Program-made: the position numbers and the translations under genes | Part shown: piece by piece, positions 60,200 to 63,115 of the stretch | Layout of the letters: each line of letters begins with the position of its first letter | Numbering within the stretch: position 1 is the stretch's first letter | Source: Cranoglanis bouderius | Taxonomy: Eukaryota; Chordata; Actinopteri; Siluriformes; Cranoglanididae | DNA: 64,000 nucleotides | Reading direction: 5' to 3' | Assembly (NCBI GenBank): GCA_023630585.1 | Contig: CM042551.1 | Span: forward strand, 6,712,501-6,776,500 | The notes under the pieces: generated by a model | The model's database searches: none | What the model was told of the DNA's origin: nothing | The model's input: the letters and a program-made list of their open reading frames with translations, nothing else

Positions 60200-61609
60200 G
60201 GGGAAAACTAAGGTTGCTGCTGGAAATGGTATTAGGGAGGCCAGCAGGTAGTGCTCTCCCTGTGGTCTGTGTGGGTCCTAATATCCTAGTATAGTGATGG
60301 GGACGCTATACTGTAAAAAGAGCACTGTCTTTTGGATGAGACGTTAAACTGAGGTCCTGACTCTCTGTGATCATTAAAAATCCCACGCCACTTCTCGTAA
60401 AGAGTAGGGGTATCACCCCATTGGCCCTTATCTATCATGGCCCCCTAATAATCTCCATCTCTGAATTGGCTATATCTCTCCTCTCCACCTATAGCTGGTG
60501 TGTGGTGGGCGTTCTGGCGCACTATGGCTGCCGTCGCATCATCCAGGTAGATGCTACATGCTGGTGGTGGTTGAGGAGATTTCCCCCCATACTATGTAAA
60601 GCGCTTTGAGTGTCTAGAAAAGTGCTATATACATGTAACTAATTATTATTATTACTTTATCTCTCTCTCTCTCTTCTATCTGTCTATCTATCTAACTATC
60701 TATTTTTTGCTTGCTTGCTTTTCTTTAATTTCTTAAATAATTTTTTTTTTTAAATTACAGCAGGCCCTGTTGTCATAGCTGCTTTTATACAAAAATTAAT
60801 CAGTACCTTCTGACCAAATAGCACTGTGGTAATGTTCTCAGTAAGAAATGAATTGTCTCGTCTTCCATGTAGGCGGGGCATCCACGGCATGTTTCCTCTT
60901 CACCTTGCTGCACTAAGTGGCTTCTCTGACTGCTGCCGGAAACTTCTCTCCTCTGGTGAGTCTGACCTGCCCAGTGCACAGGAGATGTAGATAATGTGAG
61001 CTGGTGTATGTGTGTTATTCAGCCCTTCTAATATATTTGTATACTGTTTTTATTTCCAGCTCTTGTTGACTTCTGTGTGTCATTTGTGTGTCGGTTCAGG
61101 TTTGGACATTGACACGCCTGACAACTTTGGCAGAACGTGTTTACATGCGGCCGCAGCAGGAGGGTGAGTCCCAGCCAGGCTGTACTCTGACTGGATTGTG
61201 TGTATAATGAGCTGCTCACTGGGGCCTTTGTGTGTATCTTCAGCTCTCTAATTAATTCAGACTGGTGGACATTTAAATCACCATGTCTTTCTGACTCATG
61301 CAGAAACCTCGACTGTTTAAACCTGCTGCTCAACACCGGAGCTGACTTCAACAAGAAGGACAGATTCGGAAGGTGAGTTCAGGGGTGAGGTGTGTTAGCT
61401 AAGCAGCACCGCTTGTCCTCCAGTTCTGACACCATCGTGTAAAAGCTGTGATTTCTATTTATTTTCAGGACGCCACTGCACTACGCGGCCGCTAACTGTA
61501 ATTATCAGTGCCTGTTTGCACTAGTGGGCTCAGGGGCCAGTGTGAACGACACGGACATGAGAGGCTGCAGCCCTCTGCACTACACTGCTGCCTCAGACAC
61601 CGACGCCAA
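20388..61609 (+). CDS. ankrd28: ankrd28, ankyrin repeat domain 28 (PP6 regulatory subunit), 3'-partial
   Basis: ANKRD28 is a large, purely ankyrin-repeat subunit of the protein phosphatase 6 holoenzyme and is also linked to DOCK180 signalling and COPII sites. Exons at 20388-20414 and 43074-61609 splice in phase to about 485 residues. They give MVVLKIRDQ, then PSLLKAIFNVDPDEV, then some 15 ankyrin repeats marked by TPLHAAAYLG, TPLHRAVAS, TPLHVAAS, TALHHAAFSG, RAIHWAAYMG, TPLHAAASSG, TPLHVACYNG, APLHFTAAS, TPLHMAAIHG, SPLHIAARYG, FPLHLAALSG, TCLHAAAAGG, TPLHYAAANC and SPLHYTAAS. Segments such as VRALIFKKEDVN, FDKKDRRAIHW and KYLLDLGVE point to ANKRD28 rather than ANKRD44 or ANKRD52. The remaining repeats and C-terminus lie beyond the window. 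Intron 1 is about 22.7 kb. Whether this is the a or b teleost paralogue was not determined. Confidence 0.95.
20415..21231 (+). other. start of ankrd28 intron 1, unique sequence
   Basis: Inverted CCAAT (GATTGG near 20517) and 'ctagctagcgaggtaaagtagctagttagc'-like short repeats (core CTAGCTAG near 20627) are visible. There is no coding sequence. It may hold intronic promoter elements, but nothing decides this. Confidence 0.35.
21232..23632. repeat. 2.4-kb GGAT-based minisatellite
   Basis: A compound tandem array built on GGAT. The left half (to about 22500) uses units like GGATGTAAGTGACTGGAT, the right half units like ATGTAAGTGGATGGAGGG. Longer blocks are themselves repeated: the 'gccagatgcatagatgg' marker occurs at about 21288 and 21652, and the 'gtgcctgtatgtatgg' marker at about 21564, 22080 and 22299. 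It lies 0.8 kb into ankrd28 intron 1. The long minus-strand open frame across it is a by-product of the repeat. Confidence 0.95.
23640..24370 (+). other. ankrd28 intron 1, unassigned sequence
   Basis: Moderate GC with several short open frames, none resembling a known protein and none with convincing splice sites. No repeat recognised. Confidence 0.4.
24371..24458. repeat. (CA)n microsatellite
   Basis: More than 40 uninterrupted CA units in ankrd28 intron 1. Confidence 0.92.
24545..24825. mobile_element. degenerate DNA element remnant
   Basis: Left 'gggtcatgtgatatgatag' and right 'cattgcccagctttg' resemble the degraded inverted ends of the AGGGCTGGGC-type element at 28851. Repeated 'atatc/cacaat' segments lie between. 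The limits are approximate. Confidence 0.4.
25023..25575 (+). repeat. dispersed repeat R1, copy in ankrd28 intron 1
   Basis: Shows the palindromic head clearly: TTATAGGAAAATAATCAAC near 25028 and its inverse TTGATTATTCTCCTATAAC near 25107. The TTGTAGCAGCTATAGACG, CTGGAGGCTCCTTCCC and AACCTTGCAGCCGGAGC landmarks follow. Confidence 0.72.
25890..26255 (-). mobile_element. truncated Tc1-like transposon remnant
   Basis: The minus strand near 26100 encodes MGKRKDLSDKGQIVMARGLG and STYQKWSKEGQPVNRRQG, the N-terminal HTH of a Tc1 transposase. The right-hand end (CACCGGTCAGTGGTTTTAAT, near 26220) resembles a Tc1 inverted repeat. The catalytic part and the other end are absent. Confidence 0.8.
26560..27340 (+). 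mobile_element. 3' end of an L2/CR1-type LINE, degenerate
   Basis: Encodes the reverse-transcriptase C-terminal tail: SSVKKAQQRLYFLRQLRKF, IESVLCAPITVWFGSATKSD and RRLQRTVWTADRIIGCPP. The tail is open in 26878-27216, with frame breaks on both sides. The element is 5'-truncated, as usual for LINEs, and lies in ankrd28 intron 1. It contains no usable enzyme. The clade is my judgement from the motif order. Confidence 0.72.
27508..27556. repeat. (TTA)n microsatellite
   Basis: About 16 TTA units downstream of the LINE 3' end, perhaps grown from its tail region. Confidence 0.85.
27660..28850 (+). other. ankrd28 intron 1, unassigned sequence
   Basis: Apart from a (GT)n run near 27797 and an (AAT)n run near 28262, no gene or repeat is recognised. 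Confidence 0.45.
28851..29261. mobile_element. palindromic DNA element ending in AGGGCTGGGC
   Basis: The left end AGGGCTGGGCTATATGA and the right end ATATATTGCCCAGCCCT are inverted repeats. Inside are a (TA)n run (about 28875-28948) and 'tatcg'-type sequence typical of fish non-autonomous elements with these ends. No coding. Confidence 0.65.
29734..30514 (+). mobile_element. hAT-like non-autonomous transposon with 8-bp target duplication
   Basis: Begins CAGGGACAGACATTAAC and ends with the inverted form CATTTCTGACCCTG. The flanking octamers atccataa (29726-29733) and gtccataa (30515-30522) match at 7 of 8 bases, as expected for hAT. Interior traces such as MEPFLIKKN and MVIFCKACRLLPAAAKS look like a remnant of a zinc-finger-type transposase N-terminus. 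Confidence 0.72.
30907..31112. repeat. (GT)n and facing (CA)n microsatellites
   Basis: A (GT)n run at 30907-30966 is followed by (CA)n runs at 31061-31112, which could pair as a hairpin in single-stranded DNA. Confidence 0.85.
31750..32275. mobile_element. hAT-like non-autonomous element remnant
   Basis: The right part carries ATCGGTTGATTAACCGG and ends with ACAATCGGTCGATCTCTAG. The left part has GAACGATCGGTTATCGGC. Such 'gatcgaccgat' ends are frequent in fish genomes. The boundaries are approximate and no target duplication was confirmed. Confidence 0.45.
32395..32862 (+). repeat. dispersed repeat R2, copy 1
   Basis: Shares with 42446-42745 the blocks CCTTGAAACACGCAGCG, ACAGGAAGTCAGGGCAGG, CCAATAGCGTTTAGCTTACC, AATGTTGGGGGGCGGGACAC and CCGTATTGGTGGTAGTGAG, in the same order and orientation. 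No coding and no clear ends. Confidence 0.68.
33099..33778. mobile_element. foldback DNA element with long inverted repeats, TTAA-flanked
   Basis: Ends AGGGATAGTTCACCC and its inverse sit next to TTAA (33099-33102 and 33775-33778). The two arms (about 33100-33280 and 33600-33776) are inverted copies of each other and share 'gttttggttacttgga'-type sequence. The TTAA could equally be read as a TA duplication. The small open frame in the loop has no recognised protein. Confidence 0.75.
34017..34081. repeat. (CT)n microsatellite
   Basis: About 32 CT units, 0.9 kb upstream of the candidate alternative exon. A (GA)n run follows at 34508-34544. Confidence 0.9.
34560..34958 (+). promoter_or_regulatory. 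ankrd28: putative alternative ankrd28 promoter and 5' UTR
   Basis: Sequence between a (GA)n run ending at 34544 and the candidate ATG at 34959 is GC-richer than the surrounding intron, has scattered CpGs and is free of recognised transposons. No TATA box is visible. The call depends on the downstream exon being real. Confidence 0.3.
34959..35087 (+). CDS. ankrd28: candidate alternative first coding exon of ankrd28
   Basis: An ATG followed by 43 open codons (MSRVCIVVLEEVEDEEPSP and on to PPEADAQEEK) ends exactly at AAG|GTGAGG. It leaves phase 0, the same phase the acceptor at 43073 needs. An in-frame stop lies upstream at 34863-34865, so this is the first in-frame ATG. The peptide is acidic and has no domain I recognise. 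The stretch is GC-rich and gene-like among repeats. A weak Kozak context and a small upstream ORF (34936-34962) overlapping the start suggest regulated translation. It could instead be a first exon that reads out of ankrd28, or a chance ORF. Confidence 0.5.
35789..36074 (+). mobile_element. tRNA-derived SINE with 13-bp target duplication
   Basis: Same family as 4574-4889. It has the head CCACGGTGGCTTAGTGG, the core CCAGTCCAAAGACATGCA, an inner (GT)n run, and the tail GGAAAATGGATGGATG. It is flanked by GATTCGTCTTAAT (35776-35788) and GATTCATCTTAAT (36075-36087), a target duplication with one mismatch. Confidence 0.85.
36209..36520. repeat. (AAT)n run and compound (TA)n microsatellite
   Basis: (AAT)n at 36213-36251 and (TA)n at 36354-36425 and 36450-36518, the latter two parted by 'ataatataat' units. 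Confidence 0.88.
36535..36925 (-). repeat. dispersed repeat R1, inverted copy in ankrd28 intron 1
   Basis: Minus orientation: GTTGATTAATTTTCTATAAC, AGCTCTGACAGTAGTTCCGG, TTTCTATAGCAACAACTTAC, GGAAGGAGTCTCCAGTGTC and ATTGATCATTTTCCTATACC. Confidence 0.72.
37160..37434. repeat. (GT)n/GCGT-rich run and (CT)n microsatellite
   Basis: Interrupted GT/GC repeats at 37171-37256 and (CT)n at 37386-37434. Confidence 0.85.
37998..39301 (-). mobile_element. internally deleted Tc1-like transposon, ankrd28 intron 1
   Basis: Same family as 50639-52243, in opposite orientation, flanked by TA at 37996-37997 and 39302-39303. The left end GTGCTGTGAAAAAGTATTGG is kept, but the right terminal repeat is shortened. 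About 300 bp of the transposase centre is missing where 'ggagggttttc' joins sequence near 38340. Confidence 0.82.
38200..38944 (-). pseudogene. Tc1 transposase pseudogene, internally deleted
   Basis: On the minus strand, MTKLKEIPEMMRKKVTEIH begins at 38944. It continues through an HTH and RSGRPSKIPPRAQQLL to KNGIHGRVAK near 38594. The rest of the catalytic domain is fragmentary and has lost its central part. Non-functional. Confidence 0.85.
39831..40306 (+). mobile_element. solo LTR of an LTR retrotransposon
   Basis: 476 bp bounded by TGTCATGG and ATCACA. It has a TATA-like 'tctatataaaccc' near 40028 and 'aaataaagtg' near 40242, the promoter and polyadenylation order of an LTR. The flanks ggtag (39826-39830) and ggtac (40307-40311) are a near 5-bp target duplication. 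No internal gag or pol sequence is present. Confidence 0.62.
40991..41448 (+). mobile_element. TA-flanked MITE in ankrd28 intron 1
   Basis: Terminal inverted repeats begin CTGTGCAAAAAAGTTTTAGG at the left and end AAAACCTTTGCACAG at the right. Both are next to TA (40989-40990, 41449-41450). The interior is about 400 bp, AT-rich and non-coding. Confidence 0.75.
42446..42745 (+). repeat. dispersed repeat R2, copy 2
   Basis: Same blocks as 32395-32862 (CCTTGAAACACGTAGCG, ACAGGAAGTCAGGGCGGG, AATGTTGGGGGGCGGGACAC), with a shorter spacer between the two halves. Both copies are direct repeats within ankrd28 intron 1. Confidence 0.68.
43074..43157 (+). CDS. ankrd28: ankrd28 exon 2
   Basis: Acceptor CCCCAG ends at 43073 and donor GTATTG is at 43158. 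It encodes 28 residues, PSLLKAIFNVDPDEVRAL and FKKEDVNVQ, the first degenerate ankyrin unit, in phase 0. Confidence 0.96.
43158..44745 (+). other. ankrd28 intron 2, first part
   Basis: Short 'tatactataccagtac' repeats near 43255-43320 (core ACTATACCAGTAC) and AT-rich sequence. No coding exon or complete transposon seen. Confidence 0.45.
44746..44973 (+). mobile_element. tRNA-derived SINE with tail type 2
   Basis: The head GGCAGTGGTGGCTCAACGG, an intact B-box region GGGGGTTCAAGCCCC and the closing CACTGCC form a tRNA-like cloverleaf with paired acceptor arms. A 14-bp stretch (GCTCAACGGTTAAG) is duplicated in the D-arm region. The body GCAAGGCCCTTAATC is followed by a tail ending in ATATGTGACAAAGGC and a CTT run. 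Confidence 0.8.
44974..46179 (+). other. ankrd28 intron 2, unassigned sequence
   Basis: Somewhat GC-richer around 45050-45480, with short open frames but no splice-consistent exon and no known protein. No repeat recognised. Confidence 0.4.
46180..46289. repeat. GTA/AAT-rich imperfect trinucleotide repeat, left part
   Basis: Runs of GTAGTAGTAATA with TTGTA variants, ending where the minus-strand SINE at 46290 begins. It is continuous in type with the array at 46478. Confidence 0.75.
46290..46477 (-). mobile_element. tRNA-derived SINE with tail type 1
   Basis: Read on the minus strand it starts GGCAGTGGTAGCTCAGTGG and contains GAGTTCAAACCCC, the B-box region. It shares the body GGGCCCTTGAGCAAGGCC with the SINE at 44746. 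The tail is GTAAGTCGCCCTGGATAAGG, ending GCCGTAAATGTAA. It interrupts a GTA-rich repeat. Confidence 0.8.
46478..47145. repeat. minisatellite of GTGGTGGTAGTAATATTAATA units
   Basis: About 670 bp of tandem units made of GTAATATTAATAGTGGTG with varying numbers of GTA and GTG triplets. It has no stop codons in several frames, so long low-complexity frames appear on both strands. It lies in ankrd28 intron 2. Confidence 0.93.
47285..47455 (+). mobile_element. 3' end of a fish SINE/LINE family
   Basis: The sequence CTCAGGGAGTTTTTCCTTGC, GTAAAGCTGCTTTGTGACAT and AAAGCTCTATATAAACAAAA is a frequent fish retroposon 3' end. No 5' head is visible here. Confidence 0.5.
47555..47700 (+). repeat. dispersed repeat R1, partial copy
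   Basis: Only the middle-to-distal part is present: AGTACAAGTCCCTGTGTATG, TTAGAACGAGCGCAGTAATG and GCTGGAACTACTGTCCGAGC. It lies in ankrd28 intron 2. Confidence 0.6.
47701..49147 (+). other. ankrd28 intron 2, last part
   Basis: AT-rich, with A and T runs (48056-48100, 48556-48570, 48949-48976). No gene or transposon recognised. Confidence 0.45.
49148..49226 (+). CDS. ankrd28: ankrd28 exon 3
   Basis: Acceptor TTTTTAG ends at 49147 and donor GTATAT is at 49227. It encodes DNEKRTPLHAAAYLGDAEI and ELLILS. Confidence 0.96.
49358..49392. repeat. (CA)n microsatellite
   Basis: About 16 CA units between ankrd28 exons 3 and 4. Confidence 0.88.
49655..49706. repeat. (CT)n microsatellite before ankrd28 exon 4
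   Basis: A (CT)n run with one AC interruption, ending about 16 nt before the acceptor, so it probably serves as the pyrimidine tract. Confidence 0.88.
49723..49793 (+). CDS. ankrd28: ankrd28 exon 4
   Basis: Acceptor ATACAG ends at 49722, downstream of a (CT)n tract, and donor GTATCA is at 49794. It encodes GARVNAKDNKWLTPLHRAV and ASCSE. Confidence 0.96.
49888..50088 (+). CDS. ankrd28: ankrd28 exon 5
   Basis: Acceptor TGCGTAG ends at 49887 and donor GTCCCA (weak) is at 50089. It encodes 67 residues from EAVQVLLKHSADVNARDKN to TALHHAAFSGHLE, about two ankyrin repeats. Confidence 0.95.
50095..50636. repeat. AT-rich tandem array, left part
   Basis: Diverged units containing CAATGCAGTACCATACTA and TATACTATACTATGGTGT recur across the stretch. 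The same units resume after the Tc1 element at 52244. Confidence 0.75.
50639..52243 (+). mobile_element. decayed Tc1-like transposon in ankrd28 intron 5
   Basis: The left end (GTGTGAAAAAGTATTTGCCC, TA at 50637-50638) and the right end (inverted GCAAATACTTTTTCACAGCA) are inverted repeats. The interior encodes a broken Tc1 transposase. The element splits an AT-rich tandem array. A second, opposite copy of the same family is at 37998-39301. The right-hand TA is mutated. Confidence 0.88.
51012..52020 (+). pseudogene. Tc1 transposase pseudogene
   Basis: Starts MPKLKEIPEMMRKKVIEIHQ and loses frame near 51130. A TAG stop interrupts the HTH region near 51230. Open sequence with LWIDELKVELFGRQ, VEHGGGSVMVWGCFAASGPG and MQQDNDPK (51355-51789) follows, with a further break before the final acidic motif. 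A dead copy. Confidence 0.85.
52244..52760. repeat. AT-rich tandem array, right part
   Basis: CAATGCAATACCATACTA, GTACTGTACTATACTG and related units continue the array of 50095-50636 on the far side of the Tc1 insertion. Confidence 0.75.
52804..52865. repeat. (TA)n array, left flank of the intact Tc1
   Basis: About 30 TA units. The Tc1-like element at 52866 is inserted at a TA here, and TA sequence resumes at 54373. Confidence 0.9.
52866..54372 (+). mobile_element. complete Tc1-like transposon with intact transposase
   Basis: A 1507-bp element flanked by TA at 52864-52865 and 54373-54374, inserted into a (TA)n array in ankrd28 intron 5. The terminal inverted repeats (52866-53065 and 54173-54372) are 200 bp each, and I see only two mismatches between them. 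Each holds two direct copies of AAATTAGAAT (52881-52890 and 53055-53064 left, with matching inverted copies right), the IR/DR arrangement also known from Sleeping Beauty-type elements. It is the least decayed element in the window. Confidence 0.95.
53128..54093 (+). CDS. Tc1/mariner-family DDE transposase, intact 321 aa
   Basis: Cut-and-paste transposase acting on the element's own 200-bp ends. The N-terminal part (about residues 1-110) has a paired-like helix-turn-helix with FIAKEAGCSQSAVSKHVN, then a GRKR basic motif and a second basic HTH region. The catalytic domain has D135 in LFSDGSKF, D225 in FQQDLAPAH and E260 in LNPIENLWG. The last two are separated by 34 residues, giving the DD34E signature of Tc1. 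It ends in KAKGAPTKY. The length is close to the usual 330-350 residues and there is no frameshift. The motifs read SDG and SPH where many Tc1 enzymes have SDE and SPD, so full activity is not assured. The start ATG lies 62 bp inside the left inverted repeat. Confidence 0.93.
   Translation: MVSQVGSLGKPQTFIAKEAGCSQSAVSKHVNRKLSGRKNCGRKRCTTNRENRSLMRIVKQNRFKNLSELHKEWTEAGVKASRATTHRRAKEFGYSCRIPLVKPLLNHRQRQRRLTWANEKKNWTVAQWSNILFSDGSKFCISFGNQGPRVWRKGGEAHSPSCLKSSVQFPQSVMIWGAMSSAGVGPLCFLKSKVTAPVYQEILEHFMLPSADQLFEDADFIFQQDLAPAHTAKSTKSWLNDHGVGVLDWPANSPHLNPIENLWGIVKRKMRNKRPKNADELKATVKETWASIPPQQCHKLITSMPRRIEAAIKAKGAPTKY
54373..54460. repeat. (TA)n array, right flank of the intact Tc1
   Basis: TATATGTATGTG then about 35 TA units, the other half of the array split by the element. 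Confidence 0.9.
54829..54916 (+). CDS. ankrd28: ankrd28 exon 6
   Basis: Acceptor GTTGTAG ends at 54828 and donor GTAAGT is at 54917. It encodes MVKLLLSRGANINAFDKKD and RRAIHWAAYM. The intron before it (about 4.7 kb) holds two Tc1-like elements. Confidence 0.96.
55235..55377 (+). CDS. ankrd28: ankrd28 exon 7
   Basis: Acceptor CTCTTAG ends at 55234 after a long pyrimidine run, and donor GTACAT is at 55378. It encodes GHMEVVRLLVSHGAEV through GMIGVVKYLLDLGVE. Confidence 0.96.
55929..56141 (+). CDS. ankrd28: ankrd28 exon 8
   Basis: Acceptor TCTCTAG ends at 55928 and donor GTGAGT is at 56142. It encodes 71 residues, INEPNAYGNTPLHVACYNG through LLVGNGADVNIK, two ankyrin repeats. Confidence 0.96.
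56390..56945 (+). repeat. dispersed repeat R1, copy interrupted by a DNA element
   Basis: The head part CTTGGAAAATAATCAACAG and CATGCAAGTCCTGAC are separated by about 390 bp of another element from AATATAAACCTTGCAGCC and GCTGTTATAGAAAATTAATC. Confidence 0.6.
56441..56832. mobile_element. non-autonomous DNA element inserted in an R1 repeat copy
   Basis: Ends in CGCGAAATCCTGGAGGGACT, a sequence typical of a common fish hAT-like non-autonomous family. It separates two halves of an R1 copy (56396-56440 and 56833-56945). The left end is poorly defined. Confidence 0.45.
57590..57780 (-). mobile_element. SINE fragment, minus strand
   Basis: Resembles the reverse complement of the GGATGG-tailed SINE body (ACACCCTGGATGGAACACC, ACTCATTCACCACTAGGGG). 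It is diverged and partial, in ankrd28 intron 8. Confidence 0.45.
57841..58078 (+). mobile_element. SINE fragment, plus strand
   Basis: Body of the same SINE family (TGGTATTCCATCCAGGGTG, GTGTTCCCGGGATAAGCTC, GACCAGGACAGAGCGCTTA) without the tRNA-like head. With the minus-strand fragment just upstream it forms a loose inverted pair. Confidence 0.5.
58199..58470. mobile_element. foldback MITE in ankrd28 intron 8
   Basis: Two arms of about 120 bp are near-perfect inverted copies, sharing GGAACAGCAAGGCCAATTCT. The right end is GAGGGGGCTG next to TA (58471-58472). The left end is degraded. Confidence 0.7.
58575..58653 (+). CDS. ankrd28: ankrd28 exon 9
   Basis: Acceptor TTAACAG ends at 58574 and donor GTGAGT is at 58654. 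It encodes SKDGKTPLHMAAIHGRFS and RSQAVIQS. Confidence 0.96.
58752..58866 (+). CDS. ankrd28: ankrd28 exon 10
   Basis: Acceptor TTAACAG ends at 58751 and donor GTGAGT is at 58867. It encodes GAEIDSEDKHGNSPLHIAA through ISNGADLA, then two bases of a split Lys codon. Confidence 0.96.
59071..59487 (+). mobile_element. internally deleted Tc1-like remnant, ankrd28 intron 10
   Basis: Contains RMARLAQTDRNPNVSERTA, ARRTLRWMGYNSTRPQQVP and LLSAKNRNLMLQCAQ, the N-terminal half of a Tc1-type transposase. After a deletion it ends in GTTCGGTGAGTGTATA, which resembles the terminal repeat of that family. No left terminal repeat is recognised. Confidence 0.7.
59578..59960. repeat. (TTC)/(TAC)-rich polypyrimidine repeat
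   Basis: Irregular CTT and CTA triplets over almost 400 bp on the + strand, probably an old trinucleotide array. A shorter one is at 60068-60095. Confidence 0.8.
60100..60645 (+). mobile_element. SINE3-type retroposon with 5S rRNA-derived head
   Basis: The first about 120 bp resembles 5S rRNA, including the box A/C-like GCAGGGTTGAGCCTGG and AGTACTTGGATGGGAGACC. It is followed by the body (ATGAGACGTTAAACTGAGG) and a tail ending near AAGCGCTTTGAGTG. This is the structure of fish SINE3. The copy looks almost full length and sits in ankrd28 intron 10. Confidence 0.88.
60757..60845 (+). repeat. dispersed repeat R1, terminal fragment
   Basis: Only the distal end, CTTTTATACAAAAATTAATC followed by CTTCTGACC, lies directly upstream of ankrd28 exon 11. 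Confidence 0.5.
60873..60955 (+). CDS. ankrd28: ankrd28 exon 11
   Basis: Acceptor CATGTAG ends at 60872 and donor GTGAGT is at 60956. It encodes RGIHGMFPLHLAALSGFS and DCCRKLLSS. Confidence 0.96.
61100..61163 (+). CDS. ankrd28: ankrd28 exon 12
   Basis: Acceptor GTTCAG ends at 61099 and donor GTGAGT is at 61164. It encodes GLDIDTPDNFGRTCLHAAA and AG, with a split Gly codon at each end. Confidence 0.95.
61304..61372 (+). CDS. ankrd28: ankrd28 exon 13
   Basis: Acceptor CATGCAG ends at 61303 and donor GTGAGT is at 61373. It encodes NLDCLNLLLNTGADFNKKD and RFG. Confidence 0.96.
61469..61609 (+). CDS. ankrd28: ankrd28 exon 14, last one in the window
   Basis: Acceptor TTTCAG ends at 61468 and donor GTAAGG is at 61610. 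It encodes TPLHYAAANCNYQCLFALV through GCSPLHYTAASDTDA. The next ANKRD28 exon (CLEYLL... in the family) is not found before the window ends. Confidence 0.96.
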
Positions 61610-61616
61610 GTAAGGA

Positions 61617-61653
<37 letters not shown>

Positions 61654-61682
61654 CCCCACACCCCCACACCCCCCCCCCCCCA
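61617..61682. repeat. (CA)n followed by C-rich run
   Basis: CA units pass into CCCCCCACACC and then a C run, directly downstream of the donor of ankrd28 exon 14. Confidence 0.88.
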
Positions 61683-62214
61683 AAAGGAGAGAGAGATCAC
61701 TGCCTGTGATTCAGCCTTTAATAGATTCTGCCCTTCCTCAATACTTTCAACCTAATTTGACATTTGTCTATTTAATTTGTTTATGACGTGTTAATACTAC
61801 TCATAAGAGGAAATATTGATGGAAAACCATGATGATGAAAATGTATCGGAGAAAAAATATTGCAAGAAAAATATTATCTCTAAAGTAATCCGATCAGCAC
61901 CGCCCTCAGTAACCTATGATTTCATTACGGTGCAGGCGGGAGGAAGACAGCAGCCTGATATTTAGAGAACAGAGTTACATATTGCACGTTTTGAAATGTC
62001 AGGTTTGAGAAGCGTTGATGAAATGATGGGTATTGATTTTTGATTTTGGTAGCCTACATAAACTAACCCCCCCCCCCCCCCCCAATTAGGATGCATTTTC
62101 ACTGTTTAAATACTATTAAAACCTTCATAAAATTGTGTTCTATATATTTGTAATCTAGTTTAATTATTTTCTTATTTATTATTTTGTCCCTACGTTATAC
62201 TTTTAGTCGCCTAA

Positions 62215-62660
62215 CTAAGGGTGGGTGATATGCCAAAAAAAAAATTATGATTCTCTGAGGCATTTCTTCAATACATAAAAAAATACATAAAAAAATAAAA
62301 TGTGTATCACAATATATAGATTTTTCTGAAGAAGCTTCCAGAAAAACAGTAGTGTTGCATTAAAAAAAAAAAAATCTGTATGATAATAATTTACAAAAAT
62401 GTCTACAAAAATTGTTTTTATATTTAAAATTACATTTTATTTATTTAAAAAAAAAATCTTATTAAGCAACTGAACAGGAGAAAAAATTTAAATATATAAA
62501 ATTTGTAACATTTACAATTTTAAAGATTTTTTTTTAAAGAATATAAATAAAATAATAAAGAATAAAAAAAATCACAATATCCACAATATCTCTAGAAAAG
62601 TGTACTGTGACATAATGTACCATGATATCAGTATTAGATCATTGTATCAGCCAGCTCTAC
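62215..62660. mobile_element. degenerate DNA element remnant
   Basis: Left 'gggtgggtgatatgcc' and right 'gatcattgtatcagccagctct' resemble degraded inverted ends. The interior is A-rich with 'cacaatatccacaatatctct' similar to the 24545 remnant (shown here in part). The limits are approximate. Confidence 0.4.
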
Positions 62661-63115
62661 ACCTCACAAGGTTATTGAAATATATTTTTCCCTAAACAAT
62701 CCTCGTGTGATCGATCTAGACCTCGATCAAGCGTTCTGAATAGAGACCTGCCATTTATGGCATGCTTTATTTTCAACAGCCACTTATTATAGGTGCTCTT
62801 GTTCTGTGGCTGCATCTGAAATGGCATTTTGAGCACATACAGTAGTGCAGACAAACAGGAAGCCGTTTGAGATTTCCGTATGAAAAGAAGTTGAAGATGG
62901 CAGATTTACACTTGGACCCTGAGTAGCCAAGTAGCCAAAAATTGAGCAGAATATCAGCAGCATTAACACTGTGGGTGAATAAAAACAAACAAATCTGAAA
63001 GTTATATAATACCTCATTGTGATTTTTTTTTTTATTTGTGTAAATGCAGTATAGTTACTAATGTCTATTCTTAGTATTTAAAAGTAAAAGGCTAATGTTC
63101 AAATACGTCTATATA

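Noticed and set aside
60108..60225. 5S rRNA gene
   Set aside because: Only a diverged 5S-like head is present, followed directly by a SINE3 body.
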